64,000 nt of DNA from an uncultured Flavobacteriales bacterium (GCA_943787725.1 CALSNM010000006.1:54300-118299); one strand, 5' to 3'. Shown: positions 38,789 to 49,361, counted from the first letter of the stretch. Translations and numbers: made by a program. Notes: a model not told the origin generated them from the sequence alone.

Positions 38789-41049
38789 TACTGAACAATA
38801 ATTTTTCGAGTGATTTGGATTCCAGATTCACTTTTTATCACAAGGAGGTAAGTTCCATTAGGTAATTCCGAAACATCCATGGATACATTCCTGGTATTTA
38901 TATTTGATTGCGCAATAATCTTTTCCCCTATTAAATTATATAATGTAATGTGCTTAATTCTTTGATCTGCAGACTTTATGAAAAACTTTTCATTTGCTGG
39001 GTTTGGATAGATTTGAAATGGGTCAGTAACCTCTTCAACTCCCACAACGACTGCTCTCACCGCATAATCTTCCGTTTGTCCTCTAGTGGAATTGGTACAT
39101 CCAGTAATTGCACTCCCAACTTCGTCGGATGAAATACGCATTCTTAACCATGCGTTGTTCGTAATACCTGATGTTGGGATGGTAATGTTTAATTCTGGAT
39201 CGTAAGTGTTTAATGCTTCCATAACAAGTTCAGTTGAGTTGTCAAACATTCCATCGTTGTTGTAATCAATCCATACCTTGGTGTCTTGCGGGTTATCTGG
39301 ACCAGTTCTTACACTTAATAAATAGGAATTTCCAGGCGTTAAATCAGTTTGTTTTTGGCAAGAAAAATCTTGATAACCTTCAATTGCGTTTATCGATGAA
39401 TTATTAATTGTATTTAGCTGCACCTTATAGATTCCATATTCACAGCAATGTGCTAAAGTTTGCGGTTCACATGATGCTGCAATTACATTATTTGCTATGG
39501 CTACTTCAATGTAATCAGGCATGGTTAATGTGCTGTTTCCAAAAGTGTTTGAGGCAACTAGTTCGACGGTGTAAATTCCATCTGCGGTGTATGTGTGTGT
39601 GGGGTTTTGTTGTACGGATGTATTTCCATCTCCGAAATCCCATCCCCATGCGAAAGGTATGTTCGTTGATAAATCAGAAAAATTAACTATACCATCGCAA
39701 GTTAATACTATGTCGGCACTAAAATCTACCACAGGAGGAGAAACATCTTGTTCAACTATAATTGTATAGTCCTCAGCTTGTCCATACCCCGGATCATCAC
39801 ACGGTGTTGGGTCTGCATTTAAATCATAATCTGCAATTACGCGCAAACGCAAAGGGGTGTTTAATGTTGCATTTGAGGGAATAGTTACGGACCCAGATGT
39901 TCCAAGAGAACTTGAACTTGAAACAATTAATTCAGTTGTTAGGTTAAAAGTTCCATCATTGTTATAGTCAATCCATGCCGCACAATTATGAGTAGTTGGA
40001 GATGCATGATCAATTGATATATTATACGATTGACCAGCAAATACAGTTGTCTGGCTACAAGTAAAGTCCGTATAGCCTTCTACAGAGCTTCCAGAATTTA
40101 TGTTCAATGTGTTAAATGTTACGTTTGTAATTCCAAACCCTAAGGAACCATCTGTTGTATTAGGAATACATGCAGCTGTTATTGGCGTAGCTCCAGATAC
40201 GTTAACGATTATGTAGTTTGCTTTTGTCTCAATGTCACTGCCAAATGCATTGGTTGCAGTTAAGCTTACAGTATAAGTTCCATTTGCTATATAAGTATGC
40301 GTTGGGTTTTCCAATGTGCTCGTGCCTCCATCACCGAAATCCCAGGACCAAGCTGTTGGAGAGTTCGTTGATTGATCAAAAAACTGAATATCACCCGAAC
40401 AGGTGTTTGTTGAGCTAACAGAAAAGTCACAAATCGGAGGAGCGTTAGGAGCTTCCCACTGCAACTGCATGTTGGGTCTTTCAAAAAATGTGTCGAAAGT
40501 ATTTCCAGAACTACATACTCCACTTGCATCTTGAAAACGCACTGAGGTACTTTCAAAACTTGTTGATGACATGTATGTTTCAGCATTTCCCGTAAAAGCT
40601 GCATTATTAAAACAGGTTTCTATCAATACATTAGATGTTCCGTCCCAATAAAAAGGAGAACTAAATGAATGTGTGTTCCATCCAATACTCTCTGTGTATG
40701 TTTGTGGTCCGTATATTGTGGTTAGCCCGGTTTCAAAAGTAGGAGCGACTGTCGTGCTAGTTGTGTTTTTTATCTTTATTGTGAAATCAGTCAGAGGAGT
40801 CCCTTCTACTGCGGCTACATTAAAAGCAAGGCTAGTGATATCACCAGCTGTCATTCCTTGCGCACCTAATTCACTGGCTAGGATGAGCATTTGATGTTTG
40901 GCGCCAAAATACCAATTTCCATAAGGAGCCGGATAATCTGTGTTTGTATTTGTTGAGGAACCAGAGCCTATAGTTATAGTAGTTTGCGAAAGACCAGAAA
41001 ACGAAAATAACAAGATAAAAAAGGTGATGTTTTTAAAGAGAATTTTCAT
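38788..41049 (-). CDS. secreted PKD/GEVED protein with type A T9SS sorting domain
   Basis: The product has 753 residues with a signal peptide (1-21). The N-terminal module (YPAPYGNWYFGAKHQMLI ... WDGTSNVLIETCF, about 38-195) is followed by a PKD domain (WSWDFGDGGTSTLENPTHTY), a GEVED domain (CAAWIDYNNDGTFN ... GQAEDYTI), a second PKD (WGWDFGDGNTSVQQNPTHTY) and a second GEVED (WIDYNNDGMFDNS ... GQTEDYAV). The C-terminal 75 residues (FQIYPNPANEKFFI, LPNGTYLLVI) are the type A sorting signal. It is the first gene of a two-gene unit with the giant protein. Likely a surface or secreted adhesin-like protein. Confidence 0.88.
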   Translation of the reverse strand: MKILFKNITFFILLFSFSGLSQTTITIGSGSSTNTNTDYPAPYGNWYFGAKHQMLILASELGAQGMTAGDITSLAFNVAAVEGTPLTDFTIKIKNTTSTTVAPTFETGLTTIYGPQTYTESIGWNTHSFSSPFYWDGTSNVLIETCFNNAAFTGNAETYMSSTSFESTSVRFQDASGVCSSGNTFDTFFERPNMQLQWEAPNAPPICDFSVSSTNTCSGDIQFFDQSTNSPTAWSWDFGDGGTSTLENPTHTYIANGTYTVSLTATNAFGSDIETKANYIIVNVSGATPITAACIPNTTDGSLGFGITNVTFNTLNINSGSSVEGYTDFTCSQTTVFAGQSYNISIDHASPTTHNCAAWIDYNNDGTFNLTTELIVSSSSSLGTSGSVTIPSNATLNTPLRLRVIADYDLNADPTPCDDPGYGQAEDYTIIVEQDVSPPVVDFSADIVLTCDGIVNFSDLSTNIPFAWGWDFGDGNTSVQQNPTHTYTADGIYTVELVASNTFGNSTLTMPDYIEVAIANNVIAASCEPQTLAHCCEYGIYKVQLNTINNSSINAIEGYQDFSCQKQTDLTPGNSYLLSVRTGPDNPQDTKVWIDYNNDGMFDNSTELVMEALNTYDPELNITIPTSGITNNAWLRMRISSDEVGSAITGCTNSTRGQTEDYAVRAVVVGVEEVTDPFQIYPNPANEKFFIKSADQRIKHITLYNLIGEKIIAQSNINTRNVSMDVSELPNGTYLLVIKSESGIQITRKIIVQ

Positions 41050-41181
41050 GGTTTCAAAGAATTAATACAATATACAGACTGTTGAATTATGAATAAGGTT
41101 GTTTTACCGTTAATTTGATTCAATAAAGATAGTCAAAATTGATTATATAAATTCACGAAATTTAGCAAAATTAGAATAGGG

Positions 41182-41832
41182 TTACTTGGATAGGTGTTTT
41201 TGCAGTTTTAAGAGAGGTTGCGGCAGTATTTTGTGTCCTCCGGTATATCTAAAAAGTTTAAATGGGATTTCTTTTTCCTTAAATTCTTCAATGTATTGGT
41301 TAATAATTTCCTCAGAGAATAGTTTGTCAGCATCTCCGATTAAAAAGTGTAATGAAAATTTGTTGAATGCTTCTATATTTTCCAGAGAGCTAATGTCTGT
41401 AGGAAATGAACCTGCCCAAAGAATAAGGTTTGTTGGTGTAACCTCGCCTAAAATAGCCCATCGACTAGCAGTAGCTGCTCCTTGAGAAAAGCCTAATATG
41501 TTTATATTGACTTTCATTCTTTTCTGCAGAACTTGATGTGCCACTTTGTCCAAATATTGCACATAGTCATCAATATCTGATTTTCTTTCCTCTTTTGTCA
41601 TCCATGAGGCTACAACGTTTCCAGAAAATCCATTCCAATAAAACCTACTTAATCCTTCGGGAGCAATAATGAGAGTGCTCTCATTCAGAATAGGTTCAAA
41701 CCATTTGATAAAATATTTTGCTAGTTGACCATATCCATGGCAAACAAACCACACATCAGTTATTTTGTCACTTGGAGTTCCTAAAACAAAATATCTAGCT
41801 GTTTTTTCTATTTTAATATCTATTTGTTTCAT
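41182..41832 (-). CDS. alpha/beta hydrolase, phospholipase/carboxylesterase-like
   Basis: This 216-residue cytosolic hydrolase has the nucleophile elbow GFSQG with Ser116, a probable acid Asp167 or Asp169 (IGDADK) and His200 (TGGHKI), and an oxyanion strand FVCHGYG (29-35). Length and order fit the carboxylesterase/phospholipase group. It overlaps glpD by 4 bp (ATGA), so the three genes glpK, glpD and this esterase form one operon. An esterase that releases glycerol or a glycerophospho-compound would fit that setting, but the substrate is not shown by the sequence. Confidence 0.82.
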   Translation of the reverse strand: MKQIDIKIEKTARYFVLGTPSDKITDVWFVCHGYGQLAKYFIKWFEPILNESTLIIAPEGLSRFYWNGFSGNVVASWMTKEERKSDIDDYVQYLDKVAHQVLQKRMKVNINILGFSQGAATASRWAILGEVTPTNLILWAGSFPTDISSLENIEAFNKFSLHFLIGDADKLFSEEIINQYIEEFKEKEIPFKLFRYTGGHKILPQPLLKLQKHLSK

Positions 41833-43463
41833 TCGAAAGTTGTTACAGATATTAAATAGTTTTCTAAATCTTTTATTGCTGAATTTTCTTCTAATTTATT
41901 CCAGTTTAGATACTTTGCGAATTGTGAAAGTGCGATTTTCGCTTCCTCCAATACAATATTTGGTTCGAAATTTATTTTACCCGTTCTTCGCAAAAAGAAG
42001 TCTATTAGATTTGTTGTAGAATCATAGCGTAAAGAAAACCAAACTTCAGCTTCAACCAAATAATTAAATTTCTCATTTTCAAATATCTCTAGAATTGAAT
42101 TAGCTTGTTTTCCATATGTTCTAACCAGGTATTCTGCTTTTTTTTCAGCTATTTGCAATGATTTTAATCTTGATTTGATGGATAAAATAAAGCTGTCGAC
42201 TAAATCAGGTGTATCAAACTCTCCTCCAGAAATTTTAATAGCCTGAGTAGTGCACGTATGATTAATGTTTAATTGTTTGCCAATTAAATCAATTACTTTT
42301 TTTGCCATTAATCGATAACCGGTTAATTTCCCGCCAGCAATGGTTATTAAGCCTGAATCAGATATGAATAGCTCATCTTTTCTTGATAGTTCAGAGGTTT
42401 TTTTCCCTTCTTCATAAATTAATGGTCGGATACCTGACCATGAAGATAGTATGTCGGAAATATCGAGCTCTTTATTCGGAAACATTTTGTTTACAGCATC
42501 AATAAGGTATTGTGCATCTTCCCGTGTTACTTGTGGGTTGTTCTTGTCTTCAGAGAACTCGGTGTCTGTTGTTCCAATGTAGGTGATTTCTTGTCTGGGT
42601 ATGGCGAAAATCATTCTACCTCCTTCAACATCAAAGTATATGCTGTTGTTGATTGGAAGCTTCTCTCTTGCTACAACAATATGGGTTCCTTTTGAAAGTT
42701 GCAGTTTTTTCTTTGATAGAGATTTGTCTTTTTCTCTTAGTTCATCCGCCCATGGTCCTGTGGCGTTGACTATTTTTTTTGCCTTTACCGTAAACAGATT
42801 TTTTGTAATGGTGTCCATGCAATTTACACCTATTACTTTTTCATTTTCGTATACCAGATCAGTTGCGGCTGTATAATTAATTGCAGTTGCTTTTAACTGA
42901 ACAGCCGTTTTAATTATCTCTAAAGTTAATCTCGCGTCATCCGTTCTGTATTCGGCATAATACCCTGCACCTTTTAAATTTTCAGCCTTCAGCGCTGGCT
43001 CAACTTTAAGGGTTTTTACTTTTGAAAGAATTTTTCTCTTGTCTTCACCAGTTACGTTGGCAAGTTTGTCATAAAGCCAAAGGCCAATTCTAGTTGCTGT
43101 TTTACCAAATGTTCCACCTTCCACTAGGGGGAGTAGCATTTTTTCCGGTACTACAAGATGTGGAGCTATGTTGTAGACCACGGCTCTCTCCTTACCAACT
43201 TCGCGAACCAATTTGAATTCGAAGTTTTTTAAATAACGCAATCCGCCATGGATTAATTTTGTTGATCGACTACTCGTTCCTGAAGCATAGTCTTCTTTTT
43301 CAATTAAAGCAGCTGAAAGTCCTCTTGAAGCAGCATCTAAAAGGATGCCAGCTCCTGTAATGCCTCCCCCTATAATTAGTACGTCAAATTCTTTGGATGC
43401 TAAATGAGATTTAACTTCTTCTCTTTTTTGAGCGTTAAACAAGTAGTGCTTTAATCCTTTCAT
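41829..43463 (-). CDS. glpD: aerobic glycerol-3-phosphate dehydrogenase
   Basis: The FAD enzyme (544 residues) oxidises glycerol-3-phosphate to dihydroxyacetone phosphate at the membrane, passing electrons to quinone. The dinucleotide motif is VLIIGGGITGAGILLDAASRG (about 29-49), followed by EKEDYASGTSSRSTKL and HGGLRYL. GTDTEF and the C-terminal WSGIRPL and TIAGGKLTGYR are also family marks. It overlaps glpK (4 bp) and the esterase gene (4 bp). No GlpF channel or repressor is beside it, so glycerol probably enters by another route or comes from lipid breakdown. Confidence 0.95.
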   Translation of the reverse strand: MKGLKHYLFNAQKREEVKSHLASKEFDVLIIGGGITGAGILLDAASRGLSAALIEKEDYASGTSSRSTKLIHGGLRYLKNFEFKLVREVGKERAVVYNIAPHLVVPEKMLLPLVEGGTFGKTATRIGLWLYDKLANVTGEDKRKILSKVKTLKVEPALKAENLKGAGYYAEYRTDDARLTLEIIKTAVQLKATAINYTAATDLVYENEKVIGVNCMDTITKNLFTVKAKKIVNATGPWADELREKDKSLSKKKLQLSKGTHIVVAREKLPINNSIYFDVEGGRMIFAIPRQEITYIGTTDTEFSEDKNNPQVTREDAQYLIDAVNKMFPNKELDISDILSSWSGIRPLIYEEGKKTSELSRKDELFISDSGLITIAGGKLTGYRLMAKKVIDLIGKQLNINHTCTTQAIKISGGEFDTPDLVDSFILSIKSRLKSLQIAEKKAEYLVRTYGKQANSILEIFENEKFNYLVEAEVWFSLRYDSTTNLIDFFLRRTGKINFEPNIVLEEAKIALSQFAKYLNWNKLEENSAIKDLENYLISVTTFE

Positions 43464-44941
43464 TTTGTCCAGTTCATTGATCTTTTAACTGCTTCAGTCC
43501 AGAGTGAATATTTCTTAACAAAAACGGTTTGTTCCTTACTTGGCTTGAATACTTCATTTATAGATTTCATTTTTTTTAAGTCTTCTTTTTTCCAGAATCC
43601 AGTATGCAGTCCCGCCATATATGCAGCCCCTAAAGCGGTGGATTCGATAATGTCAGGCCTATTAACAGGTGTATTCAATATGTCTGATTGAAATTGCATT
43701 AAATAGTTGTTAGCACTAGCACCCCCATCAACGTTAAGAGATTGAAGATGTATTCCTGAATCTTCTTCCATAGCTATCAGCACATCCTTAGTTTGAAACG
43801 CTAAAGATTCAAGAGTTGCTCTTGAGATTTCCGATATTCCGGAATCTCTCGTGAGCCCAAAAATGGCGCCTCGGGCATACATGTCCCAGTAAGGGGCTCC
43901 AAGTCCTGCGAATGCAGGAACAACAATTACTTCATCTTCATTAGCTTCTTTTGCTAGTTGTTCTGTTTCATTAGATTCAGATATTATCTTTAAACCGTCT
44001 CTTAGCCATTGAATAGCAGCTCCAGCTATAAATATGCTACCTTCTAGAGCATATAGAATGTTGTTATCCATTCCCCAGGCAATGGTTGTTAGCAGTCCGT
44101 TCTTACTTTCTATTCTCTTATTTCCTGTGTTTAATAACATGAAACATCCTGTTCCATAGGTGTTTTTTGCTTCTCCTGATTCAAAACAACATTGTCCGAA
44201 CAATGCAGCTTGTTGATCGCCAATTGCTCCTCTAATTGGAATTTTTGTCCCTTTATATTCATAAAACCCATAGTCATCAGAGCTGTTCTTAATGGAAGGG
44301 AGTATAGATTTTGGGATGTCTAAAATTTTCAGTGACTTATTGTCCCATTTTAAGCGATTGATGTCAAAAAGTAGCGTTCTTGAAGCGTTAGAATAATCCG
44401 TTGCATGGATTTCCCCTTTAGTAAGCTTCCAAATTAACCAAGTATCAATTGTTCCAAAAAGTAATTTATTCTCTTCAGCCAACTTTTTTGCTCCTTCAAT
44501 ATTATTTAAGATCCAGTTGATTTTAGTTCCTGAAAAGTAGGAGTCAATGACAAGACCAGAAGATTTTTTAAAATGTTCTTCATGTCCTTCTGCCTTTAAT
44601 TTTGAACATAAATTGGAGGTTCTTTTGTCTTGCCAAACAATAGCATTGCAAATTGGTTTCCCAGTCTTTTTATTCCATAGAACTGTGGTTTCCCTTTGAT
44701 TAGTAATGGCAATAGAGTCTATTTCAGATGGATTGATAGAGTTGTTGCTTATTAAGTCGTGAAGAGCTTTTGTTTGTGTTGTTATAATTTCTTCAGGATT
44801 ATGTTCTACCCAGCCAGGTTGTGGGAATATTTGTTCTATTTCACATTGTACAACGTCTATAATTTTTGCGTGTTTATTAAATAGTACGGCTCTGGAACTG
44901 CTGGTTCCTTGGTCTAGTGCGATAATATATTTTTTTTCCAC
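43460..44941 (-). CDS. glpK: glycerol kinase
   Basis: GlpK (493 residues) phosphorylates glycerol to glycerol-3-phosphate. Motifs visible are IIALDQGTSSSRAVLFN (6-22), WVEHNPEEI, AITNQRETTVLWNKKTGKP (FGGY signature 1 region), GTIDTWLIWKLTKG, GDQQAALFGQ, GTGCFMLLNTG and DGGASANNYLMQFQSD (signature 2). It is the first gene of the glpK-glpD-esterase operon, and the 256-bp gap to the divergent surface-protein gene at 45198 is where its promoter should lie. Confidence 0.96.
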   Translation of the reverse strand: MEKKYIIALDQGTSSSRAVLFNKHAKIIDVVQCEIEQIFPQPGWVEHNPEEIITTQTKALHDLISNNSINPSEIDSIAITNQRETTVLWNKKTGKPICNAIVWQDKRTSNLCSKLKAEGHEEHFKKSSGLVIDSYFSGTKINWILNNIEGAKKLAEENKLLFGTIDTWLIWKLTKGEIHATDYSNASRTLLFDINRLKWDNKSLKILDIPKSILPSIKNSSDDYGFYEYKGTKIPIRGAIGDQQAALFGQCCFESGEAKNTYGTGCFMLLNTGNKRIESKNGLLTTIAWGMDNNILYALEGSIFIAGAAIQWLRDGLKIISESNETEQLAKEANEDEVIVVPAFAGLGAPYWDMYARGAIFGLTRDSGISEISRATLESLAFQTKDVLIAMEEDSGIHLQSLNVDGGASANNYLMQFQSDILNTPVNRPDIIESTALGAAYMAGLHTGFWKKEDLKKMKSINEVFKPSKEQTVFVKKYSLWTEAVKRSMNWTK

Positions 44942-45197
44942 TGTATTTGATATATTTTATTATTCATCTTGAAGTTTTTCGCTTCACAAGTTCTAATCTT
45001 GTGCTAGCATGGTTATCGCAAGCCTTATGATCAATCCAGTACGATTGAATTTCTAGTTAAGTTTAGATAGTATGTATTAATATTCGTTAATAATTTAACA
45101 AGTTTCTTTTTGTTTAGAAAATTAAGGCAACTTTCGTATCTTTATACGTTATAAATTGATTTACATGTCAAAATTGGTTAAAACACATAACAAAGTT

Positions 45198-48100
45198 ATG
45201 AAAAAAATTATCTCGTTATTCGTAATTATAATTTTTACGATAACATCTACAAAAGCATCGCATCTTCCAGGAGGTAATATAACTTATGAATGCGTGGGGC
45301 CAGATCAATATTTAGTTACGCTAACAATGTATGAGGATTGTCAAACAGGTTTTATGACACCGGGAAGTTCTTTTACGATTAATGTTGTAAATTCTTGTGG
45401 TTTACCTGCTCAAGTGCTCAATGCAACTGAAGTTGTTTTTGGAAATGAGGTCTCACAATTGTGTCCAACAGCTCAAAGTACTTGTAATGGTGGTACTTTG
45501 CCTGGGGTTCAGGAGCATCAGTATCAAGTTTTAGTTACATTACCAGGTCCCTGCGATTCTTGGACTTTCTATCATAGTTCTTGTTGTAGAAACGGAAGTG
45601 TAAATGCTCCAAGTACAACGGATGACTATTATTTTTATGCAACTTTAAATAATTTAGATGCCCCTTGTAATAATTCCCCAACCTACACTGCTCCGCCAAT
45701 ACCTTACGTTTGCAGTGGGCAGTCTGTATGTTACAGTTTAGGTGTTGTTGAGGTGGATGGACATACTTTGGTTTATTCTTTTACAGATGCTTTGGAAGAT
45801 CCCTTGTTAACCCCAGTGGTTTATGGAGCAGGATACAGTGGAGCTAACCCCATACCTGGAGCAACTATTGATCCAGTTACCGGTCAAGTTAATTTTATCG
45901 CCCCTGGTCTAGTAGGACAGTATTTAGTGGTTATTCTAATAGAAGAATTTGATGCGAATGGAGTTTTAGTGGGTAGCCAAGTTTACGATTATGTATTTAA
46001 CGTAGTAGCCTGTAATAATCAAGTGGTGGACTGTGCTACTAGTGGAGCAATTGGGAATGTTAACGGAAGTGTTTTTCAAACAGGTCCAACATCTTTGCAA
46101 ATGTGTGAGGGTGTGCCATTTACGTTTGAGATGCTTTTTACCGATCCAGATATTGGAGATTCTCTTTTTATGGAATCAAATATTGACGTAATATTGCCTG
46201 GCTCAGTGGTTTCTTACTCTTACCCTAATACTCCTAATGGTAATGAAATTGCAATGAGTGTTTCATGGACTCCTCCTCCTGGAAGTGCAAGTTCAAATAA
46301 TACTTTTACTGTTACGATTTATGATAATGCTTGTCCAGTTTCAGGGCAGCAAACCATTGTTTATAATATGGATGTAGTGGGAAGTACCAATGCCTCTGGA
46401 GATGTTATAATTTGTTTGGGTCAAGAAACCCAATTAGAAGTTTTCAATGGCACGGTATTCGATTGGTCGGTTGTAAGCGGAGATCCTTTAAATGTTGGCA
46501 CCAATTTTAGTTGCACACCTTGTTCCAATCCCATCGCATCTCCATCAATTACTACTGTTTATGAGGTGGTAAGTGATTTAACAGGTAGTTGTGTTAATCG
46601 TGATACAGTGACTGTAACGGTTGTGCCAGATTTTACCTATTCTTTGACGCAAAGTTCGGCTACTACGTGTTTAAATAGTGATATTCAATTTAGTTTAATT
46701 CCAAATCCATCAGGAGCTTACACTTATCAATGGGATCCTGGAGCTTTTTTAAATAGTACGACAATTGCAGGTCCTACTGTAACCCCTACGACACCCGGTA
46801 ATTATGAATATTCAGTTGAGATTACAAGTCCAAATGGATGTGTTAAAAATGATACGATTGATATAAACGTTGCAGCTTCTTATTCTCCAGATGTTACTGT
46901 TAATGCTGATGTGAATAACATTTTTTGTGGCGATACTGTTAACTTTACTACAGATTTGGGTGGGGGTGTTCCTGCTGTGTGCGGTCCTTCTCCCAATACA
47001 GTTTGCTCATCAGCTTCTTCGCAACAAATCATTGGTACACTATCCGGAACGGGAACTACAACGTCCTGGCCAGCACCTTATGGAAATTGGTATAGAAACG
47101 CTAAGCATCAATTTCTATATACTGCGGCTGAACTAAATGCAATGGGCTTTATTGGTGGTAAGATTACAGAAATAGCATGGGAGGTTACAACGATAAATGG
47201 AACCACGACCTACAATAGCTATCAAATAAGTATGGGTTGTACAGGGACCACTTCTTTAACTGCTTGGGAAGCTGGATTAACACAAGTTATGTCTCCTCAG
47301 AATATAGTTATTAACACAGGTTGGAATGTTCATGCCTTAACCACAGCATATGAATGGGATGGTATATCTAACCTGGTTGTAGAGATCTGTTACGATAATC
47401 TTGCTGTTTCCTACACGCAAAATTCATCAACTCCATACACTACAACAGGGTTTAATTCATGCTTGTATTATAGAAGTGATAGTCAGCCAGCGTGTCCAGA
47501 GCCTTCGTCTACAACTTCTGCTAACAGGCCAATTACTAGGTTCACAACTTGTCCAACAATTCCTGATCCTGCCAACTTCTCATTTGATTGGACACCAGTT
47601 TCTGAAATTGACGATGCTACTGCTCAAAATACTTTTGGAGTGCCATTGTCAACTACAAATTATCAATTGGTCGTTACGGATTTAAACGGAGGATGTACGG
47701 ATACAGTTGAAGTTTTAATTGATGTTCTGTGCGATACTTGTTATGCTCCAAATCCAACTTTAACTCATATTACTTGTAACGGAGGTAGTGGTGGAGAAAT
47801 TCTTGCTGTACCAAATGGTCTTTATGGTCCTTGGACAATAGAATTTACTGATGTAAGTACAGGATTAATTATTCAAACGGACAATATGGTAACTACAAAT
47901 GCTTCCATTACTGGCCTGGCTGCAGGTGATTATAAAATTCGTTCCATAGATACAGAAGGATGTTATGCTGATACGGTGGTTACGATAATTGAACCGCCCG
48001 TTGTCAATTTGACTGTTTCTAATGATACAATTGTTTGTATCGGAGGAAATGGTGTTTTACTGGCTAACGCTACTAACGGAAACGGTGCGCCATATGATTA

Positions 48101-49292
48101 CAACTGGTCTCAAGGTATAGCAAGCAACGCGGGAACTCAAAATGTAAGTCCTACCATAAGTACAATCTACGATGTTTACGCTGTTGATGTCCTTGGGTGC
48201 ATCTCTAATACCTTAAGTGTCACTGTCAGTTTGTTTCCGCCAATATTGACAACTACGAATCCAGATATTATTGTTTGTCCAGGAGATTTAGGTTCGATTG
48301 GCGTGCAAGCAAATGGCGGAATTGGCGGTGTTTACTTCTATGAATGGACAGATGCTCAAGGAAATGTTGTAGGAGCTAATAATGATATTGACGTTTTAAG
48401 CACTTCTAGTCCTCAGGTTTTTTATGTATCTGTTACAGATAACTGTGAGACTCCAGCGACTATAGATGAGGTTGAGGTTACATGGTATAATGAGCCAGTA
48501 GTATTGTTTGAAGCCAATGCTGTTGAAGGGTGTTATCCCGTGGCTACTACTTTCAATAATACAACAAACCAATCAATGATAAGTTCTTGTTTTTGGGATT
48601 TTGGAGATGGAAATACATCTTCAATATGTGGAACAGTTTCTAATACCTATTCAATTCCTGGTAGTTATACCGTGGATCTAATTGTTACTAGTCCTGATGG
48701 TTGTGTTTCAAACACAACTGCTATGAATATGATTACGGTATATGATTATCCAATCTCTTATTTCTTGTCGGATCCAAATCCAACAGATGTTTTGAATCCA
48801 AGTGTTAATTTTACTGATTCATCATCAAGCGATGTAGTTAGTTGGTATTGGTCTTTTGGTGAAAATGGAGAATTAGGAACTTCATCAGAGACGGATCCTA
48901 GTTTGGTTTTTCCAGATGCTGAACCAGGAACCTATCCGGTTGAGTTGATTACTGTAAATGTAAATGGTTGTTCGGATACGAGCATGTTATATGTTGTCGT
49001 AAACGGAGTTTATAATTTTTATGTACCAAGCGCCTTTACTCCAGATGGAGATGGAATTAATGACTATTTCTTTCCTCTCGGAGAGAGTGTTTCTGAACAA
49101 GGGTATGAACTGAGGATATTTAATAGATGGGGTAATGTTGTTTTCTTTACAGAAGACATGTCTTTGAAATGGGATGGCACCTATAAATCTGGCCCCGCTG
49201 AATTAGGCGTTTATGTTTGGATTGTTAAGACAGTAGACGGAATTACAGGAGAGTTTAGAGAATATACCGGTCATGTGTCCTTAATAAGGTAA
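45198..49292 (+). CDS. large secreted mosaic protein with type B T9SS sorting domain
   Basis: The ATG at 45198 starts a good signal peptide (MKKIISLFVIIIFTITSTKAS); an upstream ATG at 45156 would add 14 residues. The mature protein (1364 residues in all) has an N-terminal module ASHLPGGNITYECV with SSCCRNGSV, related to the one in the 2044-residue protein. Ig-like repeats follow. Its centre holds a module (WPAPYGNWYRNAKHQFLY ... WDGISNLVVEICYDN) matching the N-terminal module of the 753-residue protein. A PKD domain (CFWDFGDGNTSS) and the type B sorting domain (FYVPSAFTPDGDGINDYFF) complete it. Probably a surface protein of the same system as the two earlier ones. Confidence 0.88.
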   Translation: MKKIISLFVIIIFTITSTKASHLPGGNITYECVGPDQYLVTLTMYEDCQTGFMTPGSSFTINVVNSCGLPAQVLNATEVVFGNEVSQLCPTAQSTCNGGTLPGVQEHQYQVLVTLPGPCDSWTFYHSSCCRNGSVNAPSTTDDYYFYATLNNLDAPCNNSPTYTAPPIPYVCSGQSVCYSLGVVEVDGHTLVYSFTDALEDPLLTPVVYGAGYSGANPIPGATIDPVTGQVNFIAPGLVGQYLVVILIEEFDANGVLVGSQVYDYVFNVVACNNQVVDCATSGAIGNVNGSVFQTGPTSLQMCEGVPFTFEMLFTDPDIGDSLFMESNIDVILPGSVVSYSYPNTPNGNEIAMSVSWTPPPGSASSNNTFTVTIYDNACPVSGQQTIVYNMDVVGSTNASGDVIICLGQETQLEVFNGTVFDWSVVSGDPLNVGTNFSCTPCSNPIASPSITTVYEVVSDLTGSCVNRDTVTVTVVPDFTYSLTQSSATTCLNSDIQFSLIPNPSGAYTYQWDPGAFLNSTTIAGPTVTPTTPGNYEYSVEITSPNGCVKNDTIDINVAASYSPDVTVNADVNNIFCGDTVNFTTDLGGGVPAVCGPSPNTVCSSASSQQIIGTLSGTGTTTSWPAPYGNWYRNAKHQFLYTAAELNAMGFIGGKITEIAWEVTTINGTTTYNSYQISMGCTGTTSLTAWEAGLTQVMSPQNIVINTGWNVHALTTAYEWDGISNLVVEICYDNLAVSYTQNSSTPYTTTGFNSCLYYRSDSQPACPEPSSTTSANRPITRFTTCPTIPDPANFSFDWTPVSEIDDATAQNTFGVPLSTTNYQLVVTDLNGGCTDTVEVLIDVLCDTCYAPNPTLTHITCNGGSGGEILAVPNGLYGPWTIEFTDVSTGLIIQTDNMVTTNASITGLAAGDYKIRSIDTEGCYADTVVTIIEPPVVNLTVSNDTIVCIGGNGVLLANATNGNGAPYDYNWSQGIASNAGTQNVSPTISTIYDVYAVDVLGCISNTLSVTVSLFPPILTTTNPDIIVCPGDLGSIGVQANGGIGGVYFYEWTDAQGNVVGANNDIDVLSTSSPQVFYVSVTDNCETPATIDEVEVTWYNEPVVLFEANAVEGCYPVATTFNNTTNQSMISSCFWDFGDGNTSSICGTVSNTYSIPGSYTVDLIVTSPDGCVSNTTAMNMITVYDYPISYFLSDPNPTDVLNPSVNFTDSSSSDVVSWYWSFGENGELGTSSETDPSLVFPDAEPGTYPVELITVNVNGCSDTSMLYVVVNGVYNFYVPSAFTPDGDGINDYFFPLGESVSEQGYELRIFNRWGNVVFFTEDMSLKWDGTYKSGPAELGVYVWIVKTVDGITGEFREYTGHVSLIR

Positions 49293-49347
49293 ATATAATT
49301 TTTCATAATTATAACAAACTAATAGCTATCAAGTAAAACATGATTTT

Positions 49348-49355
49348 TACCTTTG
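49348..49355 (+). promoter_or_regulatory. putative -7 element directly ahead of hemE
   Basis: TACCTTTG matches TAnnTTTG and ends 6 bp before the hemE ATG at 49362. If used, the transcript would be leaderless or nearly so. It argues against the TTG at 49353 as the start, because that codon falls inside the element. No clear -33 TTG was found. Confidence 0.35.
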
Positions 49356-49361
49356 CTTCCT

